Of a DNA stretch of 64,000 nt, positions 1 to 11,389 are shown piece by piece; within the stretch, counting starts at the first letter, position 1, and the number at the start of each line of letters is the position of its first letter. Location: NCBI GenBank assembly GCA_007922225.1, contig ML680055.1, positions 399,496 to 463,495 on the forward strand. Reading direction: 5' to 3'. The stretch is from Emydura subglobosa. Lineage: Eukaryota; Chordata; Testudines; Chelidae. Position numbers and translations under genes: made by a program. The notes beneath the pieces are model-generated. The model was not told the DNA's origin. It made no database searches and was given only the letters and a program-made list of their open reading frames with translations.

Positions 1-339
1 ACATGGGGAGCATTACTGGATAAGGGGGTGCCTCAGGACTTGGCCATGAGCTTTTGGACTCAGAGTTTTAAAGATCTGATGCAATCTGAGCGAAATAGAG
101 AGGACTAAAATGATGAAAGAGAAATGCTAGAAATTGGTCCCATGGAATCTTCGCTGGTGAATGTCAGACACAAGGAGGGAGGCAAGGCCCTCAAGCTGCT
201 GCACCCCCCCTGCGGAACAACACGCACCCCAGGAATGGGACTGCAGGGAGACCAGGGCCCCACAAGTCTCATGGAGCTGGTCGGGAATTTTCCAGCAAAA
301 TGTCTTTTGGGTGGGAAATGCTGAGTCATCAACACCAAA

Positions 340-720
340 CCTGCTCGGGAAAGGGCGAGTTTCTCTGGCTTTTCTGATTTAGAAACTTTTTGAAAAAAGA
401 GTTTGGAAATTGTCGAATTTTGACATTTTAAAAACAAACATTTCACTTTTTGTTTCCAAACAACATCTTGTTTAAGAATTTCAGATCATTTTACTAAAAG
501 AAGCCAAAAAAAACCAAAAACATTAAAAGGTCCAAACTGAAACAGTGCATTTCAAAATGATCAAAACGAAACCTTTGGCTGGGCCCAGTCTGAACTTCTC
601 TTTTTGTCAGCCTATGAACACTTTTGAGATTTCAACTTTTTGTCCCTAGTCATGACAGGACATTTTTTTGAAATCTTGAAAACTCTCGCAGGTTGGGAAA
701 ACTGATTTCCCACCTCGGTC
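340..720. repeat. AT-rich TTTTGAAA-type interspersed repeat
   Basis: Holds runs such as GAATTTTGACATTTTAAAA, TTTTTGTTTCCAAACAAC and GAAATCTTGAAAACTC, resembling the block at 11040-11365. No coding potential or clear ends. Confidence 0.45.
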
Positions 721-735
721 TAACCCATTTTAACC

Positions 736-753
736 GGGGGGGGAGGGGGGGGA
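736..753 (+). repeat. Poly-G tract
   Basis: Two G runs separated by one A, followed by GAGAGG. Confidence 0.95.
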
Positions 754-1540
754 GAGGTGGCAGAGTCAGTCATTGTGCCCCCTCCCGGGGTGGCAGTGAG
801 AGGGCCAGGAGAGGAATGAGTGGGAGGGAGAGGTCTGTTCAAGGATGCTGTTCGTGAGTCTGGAGAGGCCAGCCTGGAGGCCTTTGTGTTTGCCAGTGTC
901 AGACTCACAGAGATTCTTTGAGCCTCATGTGCAGCCTGAAGCTATTCAAGGGCTCAAAGCCCAAACATCCGTACACAAAGGTTTAGCTTTTAATGGATGT
1001 GAAATGTTTGTGGAGACCTTTGACCGGCATTAACGCTGCTGCCGACCCTCCAAGGGCTCAGTAATCAGTTACCACACATTAGGCTTGGCTGTTCACTTCA
1101 GTGCACACGGCACTGCTAGGATTCAGCGGCTTGGGCAGGAGCCCGGTCAGTGGTTTTTAAGGGGATTTTACAAGGGCTATGCTGCTAAAAAAGGCCAACT
1201 GCTCAGTGCCTCCGAGAGCTCTCCGACCGGTCCAGTTAGTTACTCAACAGTTTTGAGGGGGCTAAAGCAATGGGGCCCGGCATTTGGGGCTGATTTGTTC
1301 AAGTCCAGCTTTTCAAGAGAGGGTGGGAGATTGAAATTGTCTTCAGTAGTGTCAGTTTAATAATATCTCAGCTCACTGCAGTATCCATGGGCCTCTCAGT
1401 GATACATATGGGGACAGGGTCAAATCTATCTATCTATCTATGCATTGACACTGCACTTATCACCTGCTTCACAGGTACCTGGCATTTAAGTCTTGGCCAT
1501 GAATCATGTCCCAGAGGTGGTTGTAAGCTGATTGCCCAAT
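754..1540. other. No recognised feature
   Basis: Unique-looking sequence. The small ORFs lack start context or homology. Apart from the short TCTA run, nothing was seen. Confidence 0.5.
1425..1441 (+). repeat. (TCTA)n microsatellite
   Basis: Four TCTA units. Confidence 0.95.
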
Positions 1541-2028
1541 ACAGAAAGCATGTGGACAAATTGGAGAGAGTCCAGCGGAGGGCAAAAAAATTGATTAGGG
1601 GGCTGGAGCACATGACTTATGAGGAGAGGCTGAGGGAACTAGGCTTGTTTAATCTTCAGAAGAAAAGAATGAGGGGGGATTTGATAGCAGCCTTCAACTA
1701 CCTGAAGAGGTTTCCAGGGAGGATGGAGCTAGGCTGTTCTCAGTGGTAGTAGATGACAGAACTAGGAGCAATGGTCTCAAGTTGCAGTCGGGGAGGTCTA
1801 GGTGGGATATTAGGAAAAACTTTTTCCCTAGGAGGCTGGTGAAGCACTGGAATGAGTTACCTGGGGAGGTCGTGGAATCTCCATCCTTAGAGGTTTTTAA
1901 GGTGCGGCTTGACAAAGCCCTGGCTGGGATGGTTTAGTTGGGGTTGGCCCTGTTTTGAACAGGGTGTTGGACTAGATGACCTTGAGATCCCTTCCATCCA
2001 TAGTCTTCTATGTTTCTATGTTTCTTCT
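1541..2028 (+). mobile_element. CR1 LINE, 5'-truncated 3' end
   Basis: Begins inside the C-terminal part of the CR1 reverse transcriptase ORF ([19 protein letters not shown], then [10 protein letters not shown]) and runs through the 3' end with GGACTAGATGACCTTGAG and a short CTATGTTT tail. The reading frame is broken near 1743, so it is a dead copy. CR1 copies are typically 5'-truncated, as here. Confidence 0.93.
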
Positions 2029-2822
2029 ATGACAACTTTTGGTCATTTCTGACCCAGGCTGGCTTTGAATGGGTGACCCTGCTGGTTCAGAATCCCGTTA
2101 CCAACCCCCTGATTTTCTTATTGCAGTGAGAGCCCAGGAAATATTTGCATGCAATTGCTGTGAACCCCATAGCCCTGTACTATGCAGAGCTCAAATCAGC
2201 TTTGTCTCTAGTAGACAGCTGACCACATCAGAAAAGCCGTCAAGGTGGCAGCTTCTGCTCAAAAGACACAGGCCTGGGAAAGAAGGGCTGATGAGGCTCA
2301 GAGTCAGGAATGAAGCATATCAGTGGATCTGTGTGAAAGAAAACTTCCAGCAGCCTGCACTGTGCTGGGCACTGCTAGGGAGAGTGGAACTAACTGAACA
2401 CTAGAGAGGGGCCCAAAAGCCACAGTCAGAAGCAGATGTTGATCCAAGATCTGCAACTTCCAGGCTGTTTGGAGCTGAAGTTCTAGTTCAGGCTCCTTGC
2501 TCATGAAATCAGCGTGTTTTTAAAAAGATCGGAAACTTTGTGTATTCCAGGGTAAAATTATGGGACCCTCTTAAGCCAAAACTCAAGAATGGAAGCAGCC
2601 TTGTTAAAAGCAAAAACTGGCAGGGCAGCGAAGGGTGAAATGTAGCCGGAAACCGATTTGATAAAGGGATAATCCTGGTAAATGAATAACATTTTCCATG
2701 CACCAATGCAGAATACATAATGCACAGTTCGTAAAGCAGTAGTGGCAGGTTCTGTAATGAAGCTTTTCTATGGGAATGGCAGCCTGGAATAAAGGTTTTC
2801 TAGGGCAAAGCTTTCAGGAGCT

Positions 2823-2918
2823 CCTAAGTGACACAGGAACCTAAGTCCCATTTTCAAACATGACCTGAGTGACTAAGTCCCACCTGAAAATGGGATTTAG
2901 GCTCATGAATCACTTAAG
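2823..2918. repeat. Palindromic CCTAAGT/TTTTCA repeat
   Basis: Arms 2823-2858 and 2883-2918 (36 bp each) pair at about 28 of 36 positions. Each arm joins CCTAAGT-type words to CCCATTTTCA. Related words occur at 36855-36910, 37700-37725, 43655-43690 and 47150-47220. Confidence 0.75.
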
Positions 2919-3019
2919 CACTATTGAAAATGTTCCCTCTAGTCAACACGCAAAGCATGCAGCCTAGTGGTCAGACAGGCGGGACTGGGCCTTCCTTGAG
3001 CTGACATGCATTGTGTTTA

Positions 3020-3160
3020 ATGGCAGCCAAAGACAACGGAAAGTCTGGACCCCGGAGCTCTTCTTCTGGCGGAGCCTCTGGCAAGTCTCTTCACCTCACT
3101 GTGGGTCCCTTTTCTTCTCTGCAGAATGGAGATCACGATAGCTGCTCACCTCCCCGAGGG
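3020..3160 (+). mobile_element. MIR-like SINE core
   Basis: GGCAAGTCTCTTCACCTCAC and TTCTCTGCAGAATGGAGATC match a diverged sense MIR core. Confidence 0.55.
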
Positions 3161-5439
3161 GCCACAAAAATTTGTTAGTTAATCAAAGCCTTGCTGGAAG
3201 GTGTCTCATAATGGGCCCATGGGAATCCATGGACATTTTGCTATTGGCATCAGTGAGGCCAGGCTTTCTTAGAAGAGGATTTTAGCCTAATGGCGGGAGG
3301 GGCAGGGAGAAGGAGGACTGAGGAAAGAGAAAACAAATCAGAGTAGCCCCTCCTTCCCAACACGGGACCCAGCGACGCAGCGGCCTTTAGCTACCCAGGT
3401 CCCATGTCTCAGAGCAGAGAACCAGTCTGAGGAGACGAGGTCGGCTTGCTGGCTATGCTGGCTCCAGCCCTCCATGCTGAATGGAGAGAGGTAGGTGGCA
3501 GGGAGGATGGGCTTCACCTTGGGAGGTTTGTACTCCCGAGTCACCTGCCTCTTAACAGGCTGGCTCCGGGCGGCGAGCCTGGCGGAGGAAGCAGCCGGAT
3601 CATTTTTGAGGTCAGATAGTGGAATTTTTGCTGGAGGCGCTTTGTGTCTCTGGAGAGACCCACTGGTTCATTCGGCTGAGAGATCTAAGGTGGGGCCGCT
3701 GCCGCAGAAATGGCTTGCGTGGGCCATGGGCCGCCCGCCTGCCCTCGAATTGTTCCAGCACGTTCACTCAGGCCCCCACCTTCTTGTTTAATCTTTCATG
3801 CAGTTCCAACTGCCCTAGGCTGGACACTTCAGCGAGGCGGCGTGATAGAAGTGATGATTAGCTCCCACCCCGCTGTGTTCTGCTGGCTCTTGGGAAATGT
3901 GTGTCAAATGGCCAGACCTTCCCCGATCCCAGCCATGCCCTGAGGGCAGCAGGGGTCATTAGCGCAGCTACGTTGGAGGGGCATGCTATTTGTCTCATTC
4001 TCCTAGTCAAAGGCACATGGAAAAGCTACAGGTGCAGCAGATCTGACCTGCCTGTTCCTTCTGGGTCCCTCCTCCCCAGTTTCCCTGGGTAGGCTGCCAC
4101 TGGGACGCTAGAGCCCCTTTGAAAGAAGGAGGTAGACATGGGAGAAATGTGCCTGTCTCCTGCCTGCAGCCCCTTCAGCTCTACCTAGGACTTCTTCTTG
4201 CTGCCCAATTTGAAGGGTGACATGGGGACCCAACCCTCCTTAGTCCCACCCTTTCACTTAATATGACAGGCCCCCTACCAGCCACCAGAAATCTCCCCTA
4301 CCTCACCACGGGGACAATTGCTTGATCCTGCAAGCTCTTCCCACATCCCAGCCACTGAAGTCTGCCTGGGGCCCAAGCATGTCTTATTGCATAGATAGCC
4401 CCAGAAACCTTGGGGCTGTGCTAGGGATTGGTGCCTCTGGACCTAAAAACACATCACGAACATGAACAAGAGCTAACAACAGATGGGCCCAGCCCATGGA
4501 TCTCGGGGTCTGACCTGTACCAATGTTTGGGAGGCTCAAGAAATTCAGGCCTCATCCCAGCCAGAGTTGGAGGGCTTGGCAGTGAGTGTAGGTCATCAGC
4601 AGATGGGAATCTCTGACTGGGAAAGGCAGCAGTGGAGCAGCTCCCAGTTGTGGAGCAGAACTGCTCTGCCCAGCATGCAGAGGAGTGGGGCCGTGTTAAA
4701 ACAAAGCCTCCCTCTGCCCAGAGTTTTGGAAGAAGCCAGAGAACAAAAGAGGGATGTACAGGCTCCAGCCACGGAGGCTGAGCAGCAGAAAACTTGGCCC
4801 AAGAAGCAGGTGAAGGCCAGAGACAGCTCCGAAGGACTGTTTGTCCCACAGCCCACATATAAACATGGTGCCCAGGACTCACTGGACTTCCTTCCTGGGG
4901 TTAAACAGGAAGTGGTTGGGAAACACAATAAAGGACAACGGCTGCAGTGCTTCCTGTGGAAAAGCAATTTTGTGTGCAATGCTGGGGATGTTCATCACCA
5001 CACAAGTGTACCCCAAATGCCATATTCCTCTCTGTCCTGTCCCATCCTGGGGCCATTGGCAGGGCAGCTCTGTGAGTGGGCGATGAAGCTTGGATGGTGG
5101 TGTGAGGGGGGGCTCACATAGGAGGGACTAGCTGCCACATTGAAAATGATGCCAGAGGGGCAAGTGCAAAAGTCCCAGTCACGGTGACATAGTTCTGGGC
5201 CATGAGAGGCCAGGTGAACTGATTGGGCAGCTCTGGGCACAATGGACCGGGGTGGGGCCAGGAACTGAGGTCTGGCGGCTTTGATGTGCCGAGCTCAGGT
5301 GAGGAGTTGGAAAGAAGCGTGCTGGGTGCATGACACAGCACACAGCACTAAGGCCAGGAGAAGGTGGTTTTAGGGCTCTTATTTCAGACTGTGTTCATCA
5401 CCATGGGTGTTCTCATTCTGCTGGTCACGTCCGATTGAG
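3161..5439. other. No recognised feature
   Basis: GC-balanced unique-looking sequence. The 212-codon frame at 4483-5121 overlaps equally long antisense frames and shows no domain, so I do not call it a gene. Confidence 0.5.
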
Positions 5440-6180
5440 CTAAAAGGGACACTTGCCTAGATTCCTAGCTGCCAAGGCCAGAGGGACCATTGTAATAATC
5501 TAGTCTGTCCTCCTGTATAACACAGGCCAGAAAACTGCCCCAAAACAATTCCTAGAGCAGAGCTTGTAGAAAAACATCCAATCTGGATTTTAAAATTGTC
5601 AGTGATGGAGAAACTACCATGACCCTTGGTGAATTGTTCCAATGGTTGCTTACTCTCACCATTAACAATTTACACCTTATGTGCCATCTGAATTTGCCTA
5701 GATTCAGCTTCCAGCCATTGGATCATGTTACGCCTGTCTCTTCTTGACTGAAGAGCCCGTTACTAAATATTTGTTCCCCAGGTAGGTACGCATAGACTGC
5801 AGTCGAGTCACCCTTCATCTTCTCTTTGTTAAGCCAAATCGATGGAGCTCTTTGAGTCTATCACCATAAAACAGGTTTTCCAACCCTTTAATCAGTCCTG
5901 TGGCTCTTCTCTGAGCCCTCTCCAGTTGATCAGCATCCTTCCTAACTTGTGGGCACCAGAGCTGGACCCAGCATTCCAGCAACAATCGGACCAGTGCCAA
6001 ATACAGAGTTCAGATAACTTCTTTACTCCTACTCAAGATTCCCCTGTTTATGCATCCCCAGATTGCATTAGCTCTTTTGGTCCCAGCGTTACACTGGGAG
6101 CTTATGTTCATTTGATTCTCCACCATGACCCTCAAATCTTTTTGAAAGTCACTGCTTCAGCATAGAGTCCCCCTTCCTGA
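5440..6180 (-). mobile_element. CR1-family LINE fragment, antisense
   Basis: Reads on the minus strand as the C-terminal RT region (LERAQRRATGLIKGLE) followed by the 3' end. On the plus strand it opens with GCCAAGGCCAGAGGGACC and ATCTAGTCTGTCCTCCTG, the reverse of a CR1 3' end. This 3' end differs from the one at 1541-2028, so it is a second subfamily. Several stops and small indels show it is old. Confidence 0.92.
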
Positions 6181-7849
6181 TAGTGGGCATGGAAGGGACA
6201 GGAGAACGGTAGGGCTGATAGATGAGTATGGGTAAGGTGTGCCTAGGAAAAGCCCTTGTGTCCCTCACATAGGTTCCTGTAGTAGGGTCCTCCTCGGTGG
6301 GCTGGGTAGCTTAATGGTTAGCACCCACTCAGCTGGGGTGGGTGCAGGGATAGTGGTAGGGGAGCCCGGGCCTGCCCACTTCACCAGGCTCCGACCCAGA
6401 ACCCTAGAGGCTCAGCAGCATTCACCAAGGGAGGGTTGTGGACTCTGCGTTACCCTTCCTGGGTTGCTCCCTACCACTGCTCTCTCCGCTTCCAGGCCCA
6501 GATAAGGAGACAGAAAATATAAAAGGGAAACCAAGCCATCAGCCCCAGTCAGGCTCAGCTACAGTGGTGGCATCTCAGGGCGGGGTCGCTAACTCCTTTG
6601 CAGGAGCCTGCAGGGTAGGTCTGCGCTCCTCCCCAGCCTCCCGCTTGTTCTGAACTGGGCTGCTTCCTTTTCAACCCTGCTTCCAGCTGCAGCCTGCTCT
6701 TCAGGGCTGACGTGGTGGGCTAGATGAGTCCAGGATAGTCTTTTAACCCCGCCTGTCCCAATGTGGGGTTTGATTACCGCATCATAGTGCCCCTCAATCA
6801 TGCCCTACCACTTCCTCCTAAACCTGGGAAATTCACTGTCCCAAAACAAAACATAGTTAATGTGGGGCTAGCGCTGTTCCAGAGCACAGAGTGGAGCTAC
6901 GCTGAAATCTCTGGAAACCAAGAGTCAAGGGCCACCCACCCCGCACCTTACACTCTGCCCCTCCAACCGCCTTTGAGAAGAAACTGCATGAATGACTCGG
7001 TTGCTCCACAAGAAGCAGACGTGAGCAATGACTTGCCCAAAAGTGCCATTGTTGTGTGTTGCGTGGTGCCGCACACCTCTGCACTCCACCCCGCCCGCCC
7101 ACTGCCTTTGCTGCCTCGCAGGGGGCTCTATGGACAGGTGCAGGGATTTGGTGCTGCAGGTTGTCAGAGGGCTCATGCAGGGTGAGGATCATGTCCCAGA
7201 TGAAATCCTTAGGCCAAGGGCTGGTAATACCTGGCCACTCTGCGGTGGTTTGCTGGAGCGGGGTAAGTGGCTGAGTGGTAAAGTGTAGCCAGTTGTGTGC
7301 TCATAACTCAACCCAAACTTGATTTTTGCCTCGTTGAAGACAAAGCGTAACAGCTTCTCCTACCGTGCTTGGGATATGTCCCCACTTTACTCCATGTCCT
7401 CTGGAGGGCAGAGTGCTAGGTTGCCTGCCAAGGAACCGTGGGGCCATACAGAGAGGGTAGAGCTCAGGTCAGGGGTCAGAGATGCGCAACATGTCCTTCA
7501 GCTAGTTCTTGGTCTATACAAATGTGAATGTGGCGACACGTGATATTCTAGCAGGGTCTGAAGCACCTACATTTCCATCAATGGCTACATTTCCACTGGT
7601 GGGCACGTGCAAAGCCACCTCAATCCTGACAACTGGTGCCTAGCTCAAGTCTATGCCCTGGCAGGCTCCTCAGAGCAGGTGTTCCCCTATCTCACCTGTG
7701 CGGCCTGGTCCAGTAGGTGGCTTCAGCACAGTTCAGGGACTGAGTCATTCAAAGCCTGCTATTATTTCACAGACATTTCCAATCTTCACCATCCGTGGGT
7801 GAACCATAGCAATAATTACCTGGCAAACCTCCATCATCACAGCACCAAC
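6181..7849. other. No recognised feature
   Basis: Near 6295-6350, GGGTAGCTTAATGGTTAGCA could be a decayed tRNA-derived SINE head, but no core follows. The remainder, including a 140-codon frame at 6763-7185, is unrecognised. Confidence 0.4.
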
Positions 7850-8163
7850 ACAGTGTCTCCCACCAAGATAGCACTGTCCACACAAGCACTTATGCCAGCA
7901 AAACTTATGTTGCTCAGGGGGGTGTTTTTTTCACATCCCTGAGCAACAAAAGTTCTGCCGGCATAAGTGCTGGTGTGGACAGCGCTATGTTGGTGGGAGA
8001 TGCTCTCCTCGCCCGCATAGCTACAGCCACTCATTTCAGTCGTTTTATGTCAGCAGGAGAGCTCTCCTCCATCGACATAACGCGGTTACACAAGCACTCT
8101 TACAGCAGCACAGCTGTACCGATCCAACTGTGCCACTGTAAGTTTTAAGTGTAGACTAGCCCT
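7850..8163. mobile_element. MITE with large near-perfect hairpin
   Basis: Arms 7856-7919 and 7937-8000 are 64 bp each, pair at 58 of 64 positions by my count, and leave a 17-bp loop. A second, smaller palindrome (8045-8080, TATGTCAGCAGGAGAG against its complement) follows. The right end, AAGTGTAGACTAGCCCTGAG, resembles the inverted terminus of the MITE at 27720-27986. No matching left terminus is visible, so the copy is probably 5'-truncated. The ORFs here are hairpin artefacts. Confidence 0.85.
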
Positions 8164-8853
8164 GAGTTTTGAACTTTGTCAAAATTTAGTACGAAGTCAA
8201 AGAAACGGGACATGCACTTCAGGTAAGGTGTGGGAAGGTTTGTGTGCTTGGTTCCTGCTGGAGTTCACACTACCATCTCAGAACTGATCCCAAGCAAGTT
8301 CTTGTCTCCAGCACAGACATGGTTTACCCTTATTGCAGAGAGTTCCATTGTGCCAGAGAAGCGGAGTTGTCAACAATGGTTTTAATTGTAGAGCTTTATT
8401 TGGTCTCTTAGATATCTTGGCACCATGCTATGGAGTGTCTTTCAAATAAGGACTGAGCTCCTGAAATTAATTTGATGTTCAGTGGGAAGCCAGTGTAGAG
8501 AATGGAAGACAGTTCTCATGTGCTTGCAGTCACCTGTGCTGTTGAAGAAATACACTGAAGTGTTTGTTCTAATAGAAGTTTCCAAAGTGCTGACGGTGTC
8601 ATGCCCTGGGATATCTCATTGCTGTAGCCCAATCAATGGTGTGAAGAACTGAGGCGGGGTCATTGTCCACCACAAAGGGACAGAATCGCCTAGCCAACCA
8701 GAGATGATGGAAAGTGACTTGAAGATGCTGCTACATGAGAGTGCAGCATCATCGAGGAATCTAAGAGTACTCCTGAACTATGGACAGAGCTGACCACTTG
8801 TTGGGGCACCTTCAACAAAGGAGACTGCACAGTGACTGCAAACTCTTCAAACC
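8164..8853. other. No recognised feature
   Basis: No domain, SINE core or LINE word was found. It may belong to the same unit as the 27-bp tandem repeat that follows. Confidence 0.4.
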
Positions 8854-8961
8854 AGGGATGAAAAAGAGGCAGAAATATTCAGGGATGAAAAAGAGGCAGA
8901 AATATCCAGGGATGAAAAAGAGGCAGAAATATTCAGGGATGAAAAAGAGGCAGAAATATCC
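8854..8961 (+). repeat. 27-bp tandem repeat, four copies in A-B-A-B order
   Basis: Four contiguous 27-bp units at 8854-8880, 8881-8907, 8908-8934 and 8935-8961. Each starts AGGGATGAAAAAGAGGCAG, and units end alternately ATATTC and ATATCC. They are otherwise identical, so the array is a twice-repeated 54-bp dimer. It lies in a 70-codon open frame (8780-8992) that would encode a nine-residue basic repeat (GMKKRQKYS/P). No start context, homology or neighbouring exon supports a real protein. Confidence 0.97.
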
Positions 8962-9609
8962 ACTTGCCAAAAGGCTTAAAACGGGACCTTAAGCAGGTTC
9001 AAGCAAATCCAGTGCCCTTTGCAATGGTGAATTGGCATTTTGATTGTTGGGAAATAGATACCATAGAGACAGCAACAACAGCCTCTTTCACTGGATGCTG
9101 CAGAGCTCAGTTGCTGGCATGGAAGACCAGAGTCTGTTATTACACATAATGGGCCTCACTCAGCTAGGCTGTCAGGAACTTTCCAGTTTTCAGCTGCAGC
9201 AGAATTTGAGCACTTATCACATCACCCCCACATCATGGCCAGGCTGACAGCAAAGCAGGAGAAGCTATCAAGATTGCCAAGAAACTCTTTTAAAAAGCTC
9301 TCCTGGGATAATAAAGACCCACGTACAGCATCGATGGCCTGGAGAAATACACCAGCCAAGGGCATGGGCAGTATCCCACGAAAGCATCTCAGGTCATACT
9401 GCACACACACTGGCCAGCAGTAGTGGAAAAGTTGGCTGAACAAATTAAACCGCAGTGACAGCAAGTTAAATCCTACTGCGAGAGAGACTCCAACAACTCC
9501 CTGAACTCCAGATAGGGCAGCCAGTAAGTGTACAGCCAGCATCTAACAACAGAGACAAGAGGTGAAGGGCAAGGATGTGTGTGGGAAAGTGTAGCACAAA
9601 GTTCCTTCA

Positions 9610-9885
9610 TGGTAGAGTCAAAGATTCCAAGGCCAGAAGCAACCACTGTGATTATTTAGTCTCATTGCCTGTGTATCACAGGCCACGGAACATCCCCAAA
9701 TAATTCACTTGGAACTAGAGCAGATCTTTCAGAAAAACATCGTTATCTTGATTTCAGAATGGTCAGTGACGGAGAATTCAACAAGCTGTTCCAACGGTTA
9801 ATTCCCCTCACTGTTAAAGAGATACGCCTTCCTCCCAGTCTGAATTTGTCTAGCTTCCCGTCCCCTCCTGCCCCACAGCCCTGCC
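9610..9885 (-). mobile_element. CR1-family LINE 3' fragment, antisense
   Basis: The plus strand carries TTCCAAGGCCAGAAGCAACC and CACAGGCCACGGAACATCCC, then the reverse of the CR1 3' coding end. It is the same subfamily as 5440-6180, truncated after about 275 bp. Confidence 0.85.
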
Positions 9886-11039
9886 CTTTGAGAATCCGAG
9901 AGGAATCCAATGGACTCCCGCAGGAATTCACAGCAGTGCATTCCTTCTCCACATCAGCCACACTCTGGGCAAAACTCTCCTCTTATGTAACTCTTCGGCC
10001 AGAATCTGAAACCACAAGTATTTTAAACTGAGATGAAGAAAGTAGTGGTCTGTAATCCAGACTGACAGCACCGTGATTAATCAGTGAGGAGAGAAGGCTG
10101 CGTAGAGCAGATTGCTCCCAGAGCCCAGTGTTGGGAGGGGCAGCTGATTGGCTTTGGGCCTAGGGGATGAGATGCAGAGCCTGTCATCTTGAGAGCAGCT
10201 GGTCAATAGCCATCCGAAGTTTGTTAGCAGAGAGGGGGTCTGACAGGCCCACCTGTTCCCAAAGCCGGGGACTTTCAGAGCCTGGGCTAATCATCGCCAT
10301 GGGGAAGGCACATTTCCCAAAGAGCTCGGGTCCAGGTTTTTGAGAGCTTAGCACCCACAAGTGAGCCAGAGCTGCATAAGAACTCAGCCCGGAAAATGCA
10401 CCCAATGAGCTGGGCTTCCTTGGAAACTCTGGCCTTCCTGAACCTTTGGGGCCTATGTGAAATGAGCGGGACTGGTCTCAGCCCGGTTTATATTCCCCAT
10501 CACAGAATGCACTGCTCAGTGTTCAAGCATGGAAAGAGACCAAGCCAAGACAGTACAGCATATGTGTTGTCCTCTCCTTCAAGCATGTCCTGAAAGCCAT
10601 GTTCCCTAACTTCCTAGAGAAAATCATGCTATGGCACCTGCTGTTGGGGAGCTCCGGATTGTAATAGCCTTCTGTCACATGTAGCTGAGATAGCCAAATT
10701 AAACATGAATTCTACAGCCTCTTTACATAACTTTCTATTAGACCCTCCATAACATTTAGATCAGAACACCCATTTCCTAAATATACATTAACTCACTTTT
10801 AGTTTGCTTGGGAACCAACGTATTTTCTTCAGGGGTGGGGAGGATTGGGCTTTGACACCTTTGTGTTGCAGAGTCTTATGTATCTTTTACAGACACTTTG
10901 ACGTTGGAGTGCGAATTTCTTGTGACAAGAGGAGACTGCACTTCGTGGGGTTGTGTGTGGAGAGCCTGTTCTGATAGCTATCAGCTGCTCATCAGTTGGT
11001 TTGTCTGAATAACTAGTCGGTTAGGGTGCAGGTTTGTAA
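9886..11039. other. No recognised feature
   Basis: Unique-looking sequence between a CR1 fragment and an AT-rich repeat. Confidence 0.4.
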
Positions 11040-11365
11040 AATAAACAACATTTGTTTCAGGTCAACCCAAAATGAAAATGTTTTGAATTTTTTGGCAAAA
11101 TGAAATATCAAAAATAGTTTTGTTTCAATTTTGAGGTTTTTAAAATGTTTTACATTTTTTAAAAATAAAATTGAGGGAAATTCTGAAACAAAACATCAAA
11201 AATTACATTTCACAAATGCCAAATGAAGCATTTTGACATTTCCAATTCTTTCTTTCTTTCTTTCTTTCTTTGATAGAAACAATTTGCCAAATTGACCTGA
11301 ATTTGCCAATTGGTTCAGTTAATCTGAATCTACATTTTTTGGTGAACAAAAGGTTGCAAATGAAA
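11040..11365. repeat. AT-rich TTTTGAAA/TTTCAAAA-type interspersed repeat
   Basis: About 325 bp dense in TTTTGAA, TTTCAAT, AAACATC and AAAATGAAA words that are partly self-complementary. Similar blocks occur near 340-720, 38870-39180, 42640-42830 and 59940-60075. This suggests a dispersed AT-rich element rather than chance low complexity. No termini were defined. Confidence 0.5.
11247..11271 (+). repeat. (TTTC)n microsatellite
   Basis: About six perfect TTTC units, located inside the AT-rich repeat at 11040-11365. Confidence 0.98.
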
Positions 11366-11389
11366 ATTTTATGCAACTCTACTCATTGG

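Noticed and set aside
4483..5121. 212-codon plus-strand ORF, the longest in the window
   Set aside because: It overlaps antisense ORFs of similar size, has no recognisable domain or repeat, and no splice or start context. It is probably a chance frame.
6295..6350. Possible tRNA gene or tRNA-derived SINE head
   Set aside because: GGGTAGCTTAATGGTTAGCA resembles an A-box region, but there is no complete cloverleaf, B-box or SINE core downstream.
7837..8034. ORFs on both strands around the hairpin
   Set aside because: They mirror each other because the DNA is palindromic. They are MITE sequence.
8854..8961. 27-bp direct repeats as a CRISPR array
   Set aside because: Units are contiguous without spacers, and the genome is eukaryotic.
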